Assembly (NCBI GenBank): GCA_946811185.2
Contig: OX328111.1
Span: 43,822,388 to 43,886,387 of the forward strand
Direction: 5' to 3'
DNA length: 64,000 nt
Origin: Hippopus hippopus
Taxonomy: Eukaryota > Mollusca > Bivalvia > Cardiida > Cardiidae
Both the position numbers and the translations under genes were made by a program. Each line of letters begins with the position of its first letter. Position 1 is the stretch's first letter. The notes under the pieces were generated by a model. The model saw only the letters and a list, made by a program, of their open reading frames with translations. It searched no databases and was not told the origin of the DNA. Of this stretch, positions 51,901 through 54,095 are shown in pieces.

Positions 51901-53088
51901 TCCTCATGATATTTCTTCCTTTAACCTTTTACCACACAATCCCGTCTTTTAACAACCCTGAGAAAGAAGCCTTTTGAAAACATTGTGGGAAAAGGAGAAA
52001 ATGCTGGTAACCAGCATTTTCTCCTTTTCCCACAATGTTTTCTACCTTTCCCAAAACAAATTTAAATTTTTCAGTCACATTTATCTTGTTATCTGCAGAT
52101 GCTTTCAATTTGGACAGGTCTACATTTTTGTGGTGAGGTAAAGGGTTAACCCCGTTTTCTCCTGATTTAGCGCTTTCTGACTTCTATCTGTTCCCAAAGC
52201 TGAAAACTGGCATTTTTTCCTTGTCCCACAATGTTTTCAAAAGCGGTCTTCCTCGGGGTGGATAACATTTGGGATTGTGTGGTAAAGGGTCAAGGTGTAC
52301 CACTGTCAGCAATTTTTAAACTGTCAAGGTGATGTGTTTGGGTACATGAAGAAATGACGTAGTGTAAATACCACAAGTGAAGACAGTGCCTTTCAAACAG
52401 TATGTAGGAAATAACTACAGTGTGCAGAAATATTAGAAATTACTTTTAACCCTTAGGCTGCCAAGCTCGACTTAAGGACTTTTTGCAATAAGTGTAGATC
52501 AAAACCAGACCGTTCAGAGCAAGGAGATATTTTGCCCCCTCCCCCAAATACCTTTGAAATACCAAGATGCGGGTTTATGCTGTCAGTTTGAAAGTATCAT
52601 TTGACTTATTTAGCAGGTTAAGGGTTAATAGCTGACAAACTTTTTTTACAAAAAAAGAAGGATTAGAGAAGTTGTTGCAATAGACACTGTTATTGGTCTT
52701 ATTGCTTTATCAAAAGCTTGAGTAGTAACATGTCCATTCAGTTTTTAGTAGGTTGTTAATAAGTATAAATGCAGAATCGATTCATGGCAACAAAGTTTTG
52801 AACAAGCTCAAAGTTCTGTAATATGCCTTCTGACAAAGCCCATTTAAGCCTGTCCATAACATTCATAAAAAGATGTTGAAATATTGCTACTATGTGCACT
52901 GCGTTTTTATACAGTTCCATCTCATTAGCTATATTTTTTCAAACATTTATGCAGGTACCAATGATAAAGCTGGCGGTCCATTTTACTTGCTGAAGTTTGT
53001 GTCCCCACAGTCGGTGGAAACTAGACACGTACCTCGCAGCACCTGGAAATACCCGTCCATGGCTCCAAATGTGAAAATCACAGCATAA
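6872..53088 (+). CDS. ALDH4A1: ALDH4A1 gene, complete coding region in 15 exons: delta-1-pyrroline-5-carboxylate dehydrogenase, mitochondrial
   Basis: The enzyme oxidises L-glutamate gamma-semialdehyde (P5C) to glutamate with NAD+ in the mitochondrial matrix, the second step of proline breakdown. I joined 15 exons by GT/AG sites and reading frame. The product is 573 aa (human about 563). Residues 1-25 are rich in Arg, Ser and Leu with no acidic residue, as in a mitochondrial targeting peptide. Family landmarks follow in order: VIGDEEV, VAKYYYADK, AAELIDFLRFN, PFNFTAIGG (Asn 215), WKPSDTA, GINFTGSV, GECGGKN (general base Glu 318), GQKCSALSR (nucleophile Cys 352), FGP, and VGQQPFGGARMSGTNDK near the C-terminus. 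Three in-frame ATGs exist (6809, 6854, 6872). I chose 6872 because it has A at -3 and gives the N-terminal spacing closest to the family. No frameshift or stop was found, so the gene looks functional despite the repeat load. Alternative: none serious. The ALDH4 signature motifs and exon order are specific. Confidence 0.95.
7042..8679. mobile_element. Foldback element FB1 (tandem 'GTCAAAACGTACCC' ends)
   Basis: The left end (7067-7200) holds about seven copies of a GTCAAAACGTACCCAAG-type unit. The right end (8582-8671) holds four copies of its reverse complement (GGGTACGTTTTGAC). Outer GGGATG/CATCCC may mark the termini. The middle shows no coding sequence and includes a family A copy. No target duplication could be fixed. 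Long inverted ends made of short direct repeats are the layout of foldback elements. Confidence 0.7.
8003..8200 (-). mobile_element. Family A MITE inside FB1
   Basis: Long flank first (ACTCTTTACCAAACAATAAA), partial palindrome, degenerate short flank. Confidence 0.6.
8693..11391. mobile_element. Foldback element FB2 ('GTCATTTCAACACCC' ends)
   Basis: Starts CCGGTCATTTCAACACCC and ends GGGTGTTGAAATGACTGG, inverted. Further units of the same motif lie inside the left side (8709-9028) and the right side (11262-11390: GGGTGTAGAAATGACC, GAGGTTGAAATGACC). The interior is AT-rich with no recognised coding region. It begins within about 20 bp of FB1. Boundaries are approximate. Confidence 0.6.
11405..11473 (+). 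repeat. Tandem ATTTTGGCCC motif tract
   Basis: Four to five spaced copies of A(T)nGGCCC within 70 bp, just past FB2. It could be one end of another foldback element, but I found no inverted partner. Confidence 0.5.
12212..12375 (-). mobile_element. Family A MITE inside FB3
   Basis: TTAGCTATTTACCAAACGAC to GGTAAAGGGTTAA, with part of the long flank and palindrome lost. Confidence 0.75.
12719..13142 (-). mobile_element. Family A MITE split by a SINE
   Basis: TTAACTACACGACGAAATTT at left, palindrome at about 13017-13085, GGTACAGGGTTAA at right. The long flank is interrupted by the SINE-1 at 12776-12962. Confidence 0.8.
12776..12962 (+). mobile_element. SINE-1, 5'-truncated, with target duplication
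   Basis: Body only, from TTCATTCCTCTCTCACCGC to ACCATACAATCAACAA. Flanked by TGCAGATGACAT (12764-12775) and TGCAGATGTCAT (12963-12974), a 12-bp duplication with one mismatch. Truncation plus duplication fits LINE-driven insertion. Confidence 0.8.
13207..13250 (+). mobile_element. Family D end fragment
   Basis: Only the terminal GCCATGCTCCGGCAAAAGGA and GGCTTAATGCATCTCCGTGA remain. Confidence 0.55.
13666..14863. mobile_element. Non-autonomous hAT transposon, 8-bp target duplication
   Basis: Terminal inverted repeats TAGTGGTGGGTTG and CAATTGCCCAACACTA, with CGATAATCGATTG just inside both ends. Flanked by the identical octamer CTCACTAC (13658-13665 and 14864-14871). Eight-bp duplications and TAGTGTTGGG-type ends are characteristic of hAT. 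1198 bp, no transposase reading frame seen. Contains a long-flank family A scrap at about 14536-14590 and a 14-nt G run. Confidence 0.88.
15061..15208 (-). mobile_element. Family A MITE, truncated
   Basis: Long flank (ACTAAACAAAACAATTTTAG; GAAAGCATTTGCAGATGACA) plus the left palindrome arm. It stops at GCTGGTTATTAG, 150 bp before exon 2. Confidence 0.65.
15360..15573 (+). CDS. ALDH4A1: ALDH4A1 exon 2
   Basis: Follows a pyrimidine-rich TTACTTCAG acceptor and ends at a GTAAGT donor. It encodes the end of the presequence, then INEPMHDYAPGTLPREKL and CPIVIGDEEVRTNDVRYHVS, matching the start of mature ALDH4A1. Confidence 0.95.
15745..15921 (-). mobile_element. Family A MITE
   Basis: Long flank, palindrome with a 4-nt centre change, short flank, and a right end at TTAA shared with the next copy. 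Confidence 0.65.
15918..16110 (+). mobile_element. Family A MITE
   Basis: TTAACCTCTTCACATGCAAT start. The right palindrome arm is mostly deleted, and the long flank is recognisable to CAAGTCTAATACTTTG. Confidence 0.65.
16179..16401 (-). mobile_element. Family A MITE, near-perfect palindrome
   Basis: Arms from about 16285 to 16345 mirror each other almost base for base around GGTTACC. Right end TTGGTAAAGGTTTAA. Confidence 0.85.
16800..17045 (-). mobile_element. SINE-1 copy
   Basis: Reverse body: CCACTGGCTGCTTTCTCACA, GGAATGAATCCTGCAGCGAT, then the tRNA-like head remnant GGGGATTTGAATCAGGAACC. Confidence 0.65.
17430..17545. mobile_element. Family C hairpin element, partial
   Basis: Stem GAGCAGACTGCAG...TGCAGTCTGATC with GATCTACACTGTC to the right. 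Flanks are decayed. Confidence 0.6.
17636..17895 (+). mobile_element. SINE-3 (tRNA-derived)
   Basis: Head GGTTGCTCAGTGGTTTGCAT (box A-like) and TGCAGGTTCAATACCCAG (box B-like), a 3' body ending ACCTAAGCTGTAAAAAAGGC, then an A-rich AATAAACTCCAATACAAACC tail. Intron 2 (15574-18954). Confidence 0.75.
18020..18125 (+). mobile_element. Family A MITE, core fragment
   Basis: Short flank (CCCTGAAGAAAGGCTTTTAA) and an imperfect palindrome. The long flank is absent. Confidence 0.6.
18150..18377 (+). mobile_element. Family A MITE, complete
   Basis: TTAACTCTTTACCACACAAA to TTGGTAAAGAGT. The palindrome arms (about 18205-18271) are almost exact inverses. Confidence 0.85.
18578..18682 (+). mobile_element. 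Family A MITE, long-flank fragment
   Basis: AAACAAATTGCATAACATGA to TTTTGTTGTTTTGGAAAGTG, with the palindrome missing. Confidence 0.5.
18955..19002 (+). CDS. ALDH4A1: ALDH4A1 exon 3
   Basis: A 48-bp microexon-like exon encoding PFDKNRQVAKYYYADK, between TTTTCCAG and GTATAG. Phase 0 at both sides. Confidence 0.93.
19027..19484 (-). mobile_element. Family A MITE split by a 222-bp element, with a repeated arm
   Basis: TTAACCCTTTACAAAATCCT, interruption at 19077-19298, long flank resumes (TGATGACAAATCGTACC). The palindrome follows with its right arm present twice (about 19393-19450). Confidence 0.75.
19077..19298. mobile_element. 222-bp TIR element inside a family A MITE
   Basis: Terminal inverted repeats of about 38 bp begin GGCCTAAATAAAAAATATCT and end GATATTTTTTTGTTAGGCC. 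Flanking TGA on both sides (19074-19076, 19299-19301) suggests a 3-bp target duplication, as for PIF/Harbinger or CACTA elements. Assignment is open. Confidence 0.75.
19601..19690 (+). mobile_element. Family A MITE, core fragment
   Basis: AAGGCTTTTGAAAACACTGC, a degraded palindrome, then a direct join to a SINE-1. Confidence 0.5.
19691..19855 (-). mobile_element. SINE-1 with well-kept tRNA-like head
   Basis: On the minus strand it starts TGAGCCTTGTAGCTCAGTCT (box A) and has GGCTGGTTCGAATCCCTA (box B), followed by the SINE-1 body. These are the best preserved polymerase III boxes in the window. Confidence 0.75.
19905..20108 (+). mobile_element. Family C hairpin element
   Basis: GGCTGCTAAGTGCGACTCAC, then AGTGTAGATCAAGATCAGAC with its inverse TGATCTTTGATCTACACTGT, then CCTTTGAAATAGCAAAGTTT and a GCAGG end. 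Confidence 0.75.
20164..20358 (-). mobile_element. Family A MITE, half palindrome deleted
   Basis: TTAACTCTTTACCACATGAC to GGTAAAGGGTTAA. The left arm is present to GGAGAAAATG and the right arm is mostly lost. Confidence 0.8.
20371..20561. mobile_element. Family E MITE
   Basis: CAGGGTCTGTATTTACCAAC and GGTTGGTGAATACGG are inverted ends. The centre is a palindrome CAACTTCTGATTGGCTAAAC / its inverse. Confidence 0.8.
20660..20795 (-). mobile_element. Family A MITE, truncated
   Basis: Long flank and left arm only (GTGTGGGATAAGGAGAAAAT GCTAGTTATC region). Confidence 0.5.
20812..21074 (+). mobile_element. Family A MITEs, end fragment then a full copy
   Basis: TTAACCCTTTACCACACAAT fragment (20812-20848), then a copy from CCTTTACTACACAATGACAC through a palindrome at 20925-20985 to CCAAAATTTTGTAACC. 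Confidence 0.65.
21070..21285 (+). mobile_element. Family A MITE, complete
   Basis: TAACCCTTTACCACACAGTC to TTGGTAAAAAGTTAA, with a slightly expanded palindrome centre (CTTGTAGTAACC). Confidence 0.75.
21593..21835 (-). mobile_element. SINE-1 copy
   Basis: Reverse body TGCACCTATCCATGCTGTCC, CCACTGGCTACTTTCTGGCA, GAGGAATGGATCCTGTCTCA, with a degraded head. It ends about 35 bp before exon 4. Confidence 0.65.
21871..22026 (+). CDS. ALDH4A1: ALDH4A1 exon 4
   Basis: 52 codons from ELIQKAIQNSMAARKEWERT to TTMIGQ, the helical N-terminal part of the NAD-binding domain. CATTTCAG acceptor and GTTTGA donor. Confidence 0.95.
22047..22230 (+). mobile_element. Family A MITE, left arm deleted
   Basis: TTAACCCTCTTCAACACGGT, short flank joined directly to the right arm (AGCAGCATTTTCTGC), long flank to TGATGAGTTAA. 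Confidence 0.75.
22233..22380 (-). mobile_element. Family A MITE, truncated at the palindrome centre
   Basis: TTAACTCTACCAAATAACAA through the left arm to GGTTACCAGCA. The right half is absent. Confidence 0.65.
22569..22732. repeat. 164-bp foldback with ~80-bp arms
   Basis: GGAATATAATGTTG at left and CAACATAATATTCC at right. The inner TTCCTGGTGCTTGTATTTA and ATCACGCGAGACC are mirrored around GACCTTCGGTC. No coding content; a MITE of another family. Confidence 0.8.
23079..23335 (+). mobile_element. Family R element
   Basis: ACATTTCATATCTCTGTCAT, TTACTTCAAACTCAGACTAA, GGAACCCCATACAACAGGA and a GCGGTGCTCTTGTTTT end. Confidence 0.65.
23345..23525 (-). mobile_element. Family A MITE, degenerate
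   Basis: Diverged long flank, imperfect palindrome (23402-23470), and TTTTGTAAAGGTTTA just 18 bp before exon 5. Confidence 0.6.
23543..23623 (+). CDS. ALDH4A1: ALDH4A1 exon 5
   Basis: 27 codons including QAEIDAAAELIDFLRFN, a hallmark segment of the family. TTTTTACAG acceptor and GTAAGT donor. Confidence 0.96.
23641..24572 (+). mobile_element. Internally repetitive 'AGCTCCACTGGCC...CTCTTGTTTT' element
   Basis: Starts TTTTAGCTCCACTGGCCGAA with a (GTCCGTCC)n tract, then about three ~120-bp units (TATAGCCCTGGGGTCAAAAT; GGGTCACAAGTTTTACATGG), and ends GGCCATCATGGCCCTCTTGT. The start and end words match those of the 39303 element. The layout resembles molluscan pearl/Helitron-like non-autonomous elements (inference). 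Intron 5. Confidence 0.65.
24666..24935 (-). mobile_element. Family A MITE with duplicated long-flank segment
   Basis: TTAATCCTTTGATGCATTGC, long flank (AAATGATAGTATTTGTCCT), then two AAAACAAAACAAAAAA tracts where the left arm should be, right arm, short flank. Confidence 0.6.
24936..25056 (-). mobile_element. Family A MITE, partial
   Basis: TGTCCTTGAATGGGTATAAA type flank, shortened palindrome, GCCTTCTTTCTCAAGATTTT. Confidence 0.5.
25058..25331. mobile_element. Family A, symmetric long-long form
   Basis: Both sides of the palindrome (about 25158-25226) carry the long flank: CAGTCAATATTGAAAGCATC at left and AGATGCTTTCAATTTTGAAG at right. The short flank is absent. It is almost wholly self-complementary over 270 bp. 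Confidence 0.75.
25583..25839 (-). mobile_element. Family A MITE with extra right-arm repeat
   Basis: TTAACCCTTTACCATTTGGC to GGTAAAGGGTTAA. The right arm appears twice (about 25726-25745 and 25749-25785) with a second GGTAACC between them. It ends 64 bp before exon 6. Confidence 0.8.
25904..25978 (+). CDS. ALDH4A1: ALDH4A1 exon 6
   Basis: 25 codons, EMTAYQPLSPNKTQETNT followed by LRYRGLE, bordered by TTTTATAG and GTAAAG. Phase 0. Confidence 0.94.
26494..26692 (-). mobile_element. Family A MITE
   Basis: TTAACGCATTACGAGTTGAA (shortened long flank), good palindrome (26572-26640), GCAGTAACGGGTTAA. Confidence 0.8.
26884..26958 (+). CDS. ALDH4A1: ALDH4A1 exon 7
   Basis: 25 codons with the PFNFTAIGG motif, whose Asn (215) helps form the oxyanion hole in ALDHs. 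Acceptor TTTCTAG, donor GTAAGA. Confidence 0.96.
27230..27325 (+). mobile_element. Family C hairpin fragment
   Basis: CAGTGTATATCAGAGATCAG with TCTGATCTTGATCTACACTG, flanks decayed. Confidence 0.5.
27535..27718 (+). mobile_element. SINE-2 copy, head-less
   Basis: CACTGGGTTTTTCATGGGGG, GACAAGACACATCAGAGCCC, then an (ATCA)-rich tail, CAATCATCCATCAATCAATC. Confidence 0.65.
27869..28099 (-). mobile_element. Family A MITE, complete
   Basis: TTAACCCTTTACCTGATGAA to GGTAAAGGGTTTA, with a near-perfect palindrome at 27975-28043. Confidence 0.85.
28231..28418 (+). CDS. ALDH4A1: ALDH4A1 exon 8
   Basis: Encodes GNVCLWKPSDTAVL through GINFTGSV, the cofactor-binding segment. It ends with two bases of an Asn codon at GTAAGT. 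Confidence 0.96.
28516..28560 (+). repeat. (CCAT)n microsatellite
   Basis: Run of ATCCATCCATCCATCCATCC in intron 8. Confidence 0.85.
28795..28930 (+). mobile_element. Family A MITE, internally deleted
   Basis: TTAACCCATTACCACACAAT, palindrome, then a jump to AAAATTTTGTTGTGTGGTAG and AGTTAA. Most of the long flank is gone. Confidence 0.75.
28927..29154 (-). mobile_element. Family A MITE, complete
   Basis: Shares TTAA at 28927-28930 with the previous copy. Long flank, excellent palindrome (29036-29100), GGGAAAGGGTTAA. It ends 72 bp before exon 9. Confidence 0.85.
29227..29300 (+). CDS. ALDH4A1: ALDH4A1 exon 9
   Basis: Encodes TFKTLQKMVAQNLDIYKC then YPRLMG, plus the first base of the general-base Glu codon. 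Acceptor TTTACAG, donor GTATTT. Confidence 0.95.
29395..29622 (+). mobile_element. Family R element
   Basis: ACATTTGATATCTCTGTCAC, AACTATCGAAAGGGGAACCC, ACAACAGGGACAGG and a GCGGTGCTCTTGTTTT end. Confidence 0.65.
29688..29882 (-). mobile_element. Family A MITE, rearranged
   Basis: Long flank and left arm, then ACCAGCTTTTGAAAACATTT and a second partial arm, without a proper right end. 100 bp before exon 10. Confidence 0.55.
29984..30225 (+). CDS. ALDH4A1: ALDH4A1 exon 10 (catalytic)
   Basis: Completes Glu 318 in GECGGKN and carries the nucleophile Cys 352 in SGQKCSALSRMYVPESMWP, then LSAVIDDK. Acceptor TTCTCAG, donor GTATTT. Confidence 0.97.
30240..31020. other. Intron 10 stretch without recognised elements
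   Basis: AT-rich, no repeat of the families named here and no supported coding sequence. Confidence 0.4.
31030..31256 (+). mobile_element. Family A MITE, complete
   Basis: TTAAACCTTTACCACACAGT to TTGGTCAAGGGTTAA, palindrome at about 31077-31140. Confidence 0.85.
31333..31395 (+). repeat. tRNA-like sequence (SINE head remnant)
   Basis: GGGCAGATGGTAGAGTTGAT (box A-like) and TGGGTGTGAGACCCATGG (box B-like), spaced as in a tRNA but without a convincing cloverleaf. Just upstream of exon 11. Confidence 0.4.
31438..31523 (+). CDS. ALDH4A1: ALDH4A1 exon 11
   Basis: Encodes SFARNKAYLDHAKSSDNLTV then VAGGHCDD plus two bases of Ser. Acceptor TTTTCAG, donor GTATAT. A tRNA-like stretch (31333-31395) ends about 40 bp before the acceptor. 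Confidence 0.95.
31545..31661 (-). mobile_element. Family A MITE, internally deleted
   Basis: TTAACTTTTTACTGAATGAC jumps straight to GGTTACCAGCATTTTCTCC and a short flank ending TGGTAAAGAG. Confidence 0.75.
31705..31815 (+). mobile_element. Family R 5' fragment
   Basis: ACATTGCAGTATTGTCAAAG, TCATCTGTGTCTGTG, AATATCTCTGTCAATACTG, then replaced by a family A copy. Confidence 0.5.
31810..32008 (-). mobile_element. Family A MITE
   Basis: TTCTTTACTACACAACAAAA long flank, palindrome at 31918-31975, short flank truncated at GGTCGTTAAATAGG. Confidence 0.7.
32475..32901 (+). mobile_element. Family R element split by a SINE-like insertion
   Basis: ATTGTCATGGCTATGTTATC and TTAATAGCTGTCATTACTT, then about 230 bp of foreign sequence (32585-32811), then TAACTTCAAAATTTAGCTAG and CTTTTGACACAGTTAACTC. 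Confidence 0.55.
32585..32811 (-). mobile_element. tRNA-derived SINE-like insertion
   Basis: On the minus strand GGTTGTGAGGTACAGCCTTG (box A-like) and GTCCCGAGTTTGATACCCTG (box B-like), followed by a body unlike SINE-1 to -3. Confidence 0.45.
32902..33060 (+). mobile_element. Family A MITE, short-flank deletion
   Basis: TTAACTCTTTACCATGTGAT joins the right arm (ATTTTCTCCTTTTCCAGC), then the long flank to TTTTGTTGTTGGTAGAG. Confidence 0.65.
33701..33767 (+). CDS. ALDH4A1: ALDH4A1 exon 12
   Basis: Encodes TGYFVEPTIIETKDPKDKIM then KE. Acceptor TTTTTTACAG, donor GTCAGT. Confidence 0.95.
33848..34073 (+). mobile_element. Family A MITE, complete
   Basis: TAACCTTTTACCTCACAATC to CTGGTAAATAATTAA, good palindrome near 33930-33965. 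Confidence 0.8.
34070..34552 (-). mobile_element. Family A MITE split by a family D element
   Basis: Shares TTAA at 34070-34073 with the previous copy. Long flank to 34155, interruption, then GGGTAGAAAACACTGGGAGA, palindrome, short flank to about 34552. Confidence 0.75.
34157..34408. mobile_element. Family D-related element with two hairpins
   Basis: TGCAAAAAAGGGCATCCGGA and its inverse GGAATGCCCCTTTTTGCAT form the ends. Two hairpins (about 34194-34250 and 34317-34375) each contain CAGCCTGCGCAG or CTGCGCAGGCTG flanked by AAAGTGTCGTCTC. Confidence 0.75.
34549..34729 (-). mobile_element. Family A MITE, right arm deleted
   Basis: TTTACCCTTTACCAAACAAC to TGGTAAAGAGTTAA. The left arm joins the short flank at GGAGAAAATG. 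Confidence 0.75.
35255..35700 (+). mobile_element. Tandem-unit element of the 'TTGACCTAGGACCCTGAAAC' type
   Basis: Two ~145-bp units (TTTGACCTAGGACCCTGAAA; ACCCAAGAGGTACCCTATTG; CAAGGTCACAGGTGAACTTT) between a GTAGAGAGGGCTAAACTGG start and a CAACAGTTCTACTTGTTG end. Similar in plan to the elements at 23641 and 39303. Confidence 0.6.
35849..36544. mobile_element. 696-bp TIR element in intron 12
   Basis: Inverted ends TGGTGGCATATTTCTGCC and GGCAGAAATATGGCACCA extend inward through GAGATACGAGATAGCTAT to TTTCCTGGAAAT, about 90 bp per arm. No transposase seen. Target duplication unclear (GACAGG occurs on both sides). Confidence 0.75.
36588..36709 (+). CDS. ALDH4A1: ALDH4A1 exon 13
   Basis: Encodes EIFGPIVTVYPYPDDDYLEI through GAIYSED, with the EIFGP motif of the catalytic domain, plus two bases of Lys. 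Acceptor GTTACAG, donor GTAAGT. The following intron is 14.4 kb and holds the nested LINEs. Confidence 0.96.
36744..36930 (+). mobile_element. Family A MITE
   Basis: TTAACATACAATGCTGAGTA to GTGTTAAAGAGTTAA, palindrome at about 36785-36850. Just inside the 14-kb intron. Confidence 0.75.
36965..37130 (+). mobile_element. Family A MITE, two partial copies
   Basis: TTTTACAATCCCAAGTTTTA to GGAGAAAATGCATG, then TTAACCACCGTGAAG to GAAGAAAATACTGGT. Both stop at the palindrome centre. Confidence 0.5.
37790..39267 (+). pseudogene. LINE ORF1 (gag-like, zinc knuckle), outer copy, broken
   Basis: RNA-binding ORF1 protein of the LINE. Starts MASQKKAKLNESKRPLSDSE. In-frame stops at codon 41 (37910) and at 38117, an intact stretch 38174-38956, then a frameshift with readable text to about 39264. 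Zinc-knuckle motifs CFKCQRYGHHISKC, CSKCAHQGPDHDSTTC and CINCKSPHSTFSREC lie near 38363-38530. The C-terminal third is Ser/Pro/Lys rich. Compared with the inner copy, all three knuckles keep their cysteines. Confidence 0.85.
39303..41100 (+). mobile_element. 1.8-kb tandem-repeat element inserted between LINE ORF1 and ORF2
   Basis: Starts TTAGCTCACCTGAGCAGGAA and a GTGCGTCGTGCGTCG tract. About twelve units of ~145 bp follow (GCTCTAGAGGCCACATTTTC; GGTCAGAATGTTTGTCTTGA; CAAAAACTAGGTCACTAGGT), then GGCTCAGGTGAGTGAC and GCCATTATGACCCTCTTGTT TT. AGCTCACCTGAGC and GCTCAGGTGAG are inverted. Units spell short ORFs that are artefacts of the repeat. Confidence 0.8.
41131..44264 (+). pseudogene. LINE ORF2 (endonuclease-RT-RNase H), outer copy, broken
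   Basis: AP endonuclease motifs WNCRGL, CLQETF, AGDLNGHN and SIDLTLCS are readable in two frames. A frameshift lies near 41430, and a deletion near 41750 removes the SDH motif and linker. From 41889 one long frame holds RT motifs (NYRPIALTGCLCKTLERMVN; SGFHRQRGTIDHL; FFDLENAYD; GVPQGCILPVTLFS; SLYVDDC, the YVDD active site intact) and RNase H (SAEIKAIDLAL; FSDSLSTLQAL; WLPSHVGIKGNENADRSAK), with DGS changed to DRS. The stop at 44262 is CGA to TGA relative to the inner copy. The C-terminus resumes at 50421. Confidence 0.88.
44908..45831 (+). pseudogene. LINE ORF1, inner copy, C-terminally truncated
   Basis: 307 codons from MATQKKAMRVLSDSDSEPET, open throughout. Two zinc knuckles have lost a cysteine (CYKSQRYGHHENNC, CPKYAFEGPDHDPNTC) while CFNCKCPHPTFSKDC remains. 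It ends abruptly at YRKP because of a deletion that fuses ORF1 to the linker of ORF2. Confidence 0.82.
46657..48320 (-). mobile_element. pogo/Tc1-mariner-type transposon with TA duplication
   Basis: Ends CTGTAAATCA and TGATTTACAG are inverted, and TA flanks both sides (46655-46656, 48321-48322). Removing it restores the LINE codons A-I-N-P. Subterminal TTCGCGG/CCGCGAA words repeat at both ends. 1664 bp, containing family A long-flank scraps at 47510-47750. Confidence 0.85.
47013..47411 (-). pseudogene. pogo/Tigger-like transposase C-terminal remnant
   Basis: Frame of 132 codons on the transposon's minus strand. CPLDLSVNHVFKQSMKEQFE DWY and LHAKWVVNSFQELKQNKKTI resemble the region after the DDE catalytic core in pogo/Tigger transposases (DVS-N-PFK...W...W...SF). 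The catalytic core itself is missing, so it is non-functional. Family recognition is from memory. Confidence 0.6.
49904..51000 (+). other. Two consecutive LINE 3' UTRs
   Basis: The blocks GTAGGCAGGGACGCCCAGCC, GATAGGGATTGCCCTGTCAC and AAGCTGTCGATGCGCCATAA occur at 50154-50420 and again at 50640-51000. The first belongs to the inner LINE. The second, preceded by an ORF2 tail (SVSVESITAFIKEIDIYNKL then stop, ending at about 50540), belongs to the outer one. Confidence 0.85.
51137..51255 (+). CDS. ALDH4A1: ALDH4A1 exon 14
   Basis: Encodes ALDELIDVFHDAAGNLYINE and KSTGSVVGQQPFGGARMS. The first base joins the AA of exon 13 to give Lys. Acceptor ATTTGAAG, donor GTCAGT. Confidence 0.96.
51266..51449. 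mobile_element. Family E MITE next to the exon 14 donor
   Basis: GGGTCTGTATTCACCAACCA and its inverse GATGAATACGGACCC, centre TTTCTGATTGGTATTCGG / inverse. It starts 11 bp into intron 14 of the joined numbering (after exon 14). Confidence 0.78.
51921..52149 (+). mobile_element. Family A MITE, complete
   Basis: TTAACCTTTTACCACACAAT to AGGTAAAGGGTTAA. The palindrome at about 51979-52044 is near perfect. Confidence 0.88.
52196..52293 (-). mobile_element. Family A MITE, right half
   Basis: ACTGGCATTTTTTCCTTGTC, TTCAAAAGCGGTCTTCCTC, GGTAAAGGGTCAAGG. Confidence 0.6.
52446..52628 (+). mobile_element. Family C element with both TTAA ends
   Basis: TTAACCCTTAGGCTGCCAAG to GCAGGTTAAGGGTTAA. The hairpin is decayed on one side. 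A useful copy for defining the termini of the family. Confidence 0.75.
52955..53088 (+). CDS. ALDH4A1: ALDH4A1 exon 15 (terminal coding exon)
   Basis: Encodes GTNDKAGGPFYLLKFVSPQS through the C-terminus APNVKITA and a TAA stop at 53086-53088. Acceptor TTATGCAG. Confidence 0.96.
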
Positions 53089-53261
53089 TGCGGAAATATA
53101 ACTGTACGCTCAAGTGGAAACATGTTGTCTCATATACACGCATGTCATGCTAATTCACATATGGGTAGAATCCAGAAGTGGTTTGAACCAAATTATTAGT
53201 TGGAATTACATCCATCTCTAAATAGCCTTGCAACCTGTGGACACCTGTTTCCACCTTGCAG

Positions 53262-53344
53262 CTGTCAACATTTGAAAACGGTGTGGCAAAGGAGAAATTG
53301 CCCAAAATAAACCATTTTTCTTGTTGCCACATTGTTTTCTCACC
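53262..53344. mobile_element. Decayed family A palindrome core in the ALDH4A1 3' UTR region
   Basis: TTTGAAAACGGTGTGGCAAA and its rough inverse GCCACATTGTTTTCTC around CCCAAAATAAACC. Confidence 0.6.
53306..53311 (+). promoter_or_regulatory. Candidate ALDH4A1 polyadenylation signal AATAAA
   Basis: First AATAAA downstream of the stop, 218 bp after it. It lies in the loop of a decayed family A palindrome (53262-53344). Confidence 0.4.
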
Positions 53345-53419
53345 AATCTGTGAACAAGATTTTAATTCACATCAACTATATCTATTTCAAAGGATTGGAT
53401 TGTTGATAACCTTTGTAGG

Positions 53420-53560
53420 GGTGAACCTTGATTACCTTTGTATGCGGACAGGGCAGATCAAGATCAAACTGCACTAAATCTGCAATCTGATCTTGGATCT
53501 ACATTCGCACTCTTTTTAGCCAGATATTCTGACAATATAAACTTTGAAATTGCAATCTTA
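53420..53560 (+). mobile_element. Family C hairpin, partial
   Basis: GGCAGATCAAGATCAAACTG with GCAATCTGATCTTGGATCTA and the CTTTGAAATTGCAATC flank. Confidence 0.6.
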
Positions 53561-53570
53561 CCCTATTCCT

Positions 53571-53681
53571 AGAATTTCTACCATTTTAACGACAAATTCC
53601 AATGTTTGAGCCACTTTTAATGTCATGTAGATGCTTTCAATTTGATTTAAGTCTAATATTTTGTTGTTTAGTAAAAAGTCT
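53571..53681 (+). mobile_element. Family A long-flank fragment
   Basis: TTCTACCATTTTAACGACAA to TTTGTTGTTTAGTAAAAAGT. Confidence 0.55.
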
Positions 53682-53902
53682 CTTTCCCAAATGACAAAAC
53701 TTTGGACCAGTCCAAATGGAAAATATTTGCAGACGACACGAGAAATGTGGATCAAATACTGAACTTTGTCTTCAAAAGGCTGGACAACATCGTTAGAAAG
53801 GAAAAAAATGCTGTTTACCAGCATTTTCTCCTTTTTCAACACTGTTTTCAAAAGCTTTATTCCTCAGGGTCAATAAAACTGTGGATTTTGTGGAAAAGGG
53901 TT
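53679..53902 (-). mobile_element. Family A MITE
   Basis: TCTCTTTCCCAAATGACAAA, palindrome at about 53785-53850, GGAAAAGGGTTTA. Confidence 0.75.
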
Positions 53903-54072
53903 TATCCATTACTACACAATCTCTAAACAACCCTAGGAAAGAAGGCATTTGAAAAAATTGTAGGAAAAGGAGAAAATGCTGATTGCCGGCATTTTCTCAT
54001 TTCATAATTATGTTTTCAAAATTCTTCTTCCTAAAGGTCATAATAACACAGGATTGTTTGGTGAAGGCTAAG
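53903..54072. mobile_element. Family A, symmetric short-short form
   Basis: Both sides carry the short flank: ACCCTAGGAAAGAAGGCATT at left and ATTCTTCTTCCTAAAGGTCA at right, with the palindrome between. Only 170 bp, the counterpart of the long-long copies. Confidence 0.7.
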
Positions 54073-54095
54073 TTCAGGTTTATCATTGTTAGCTT

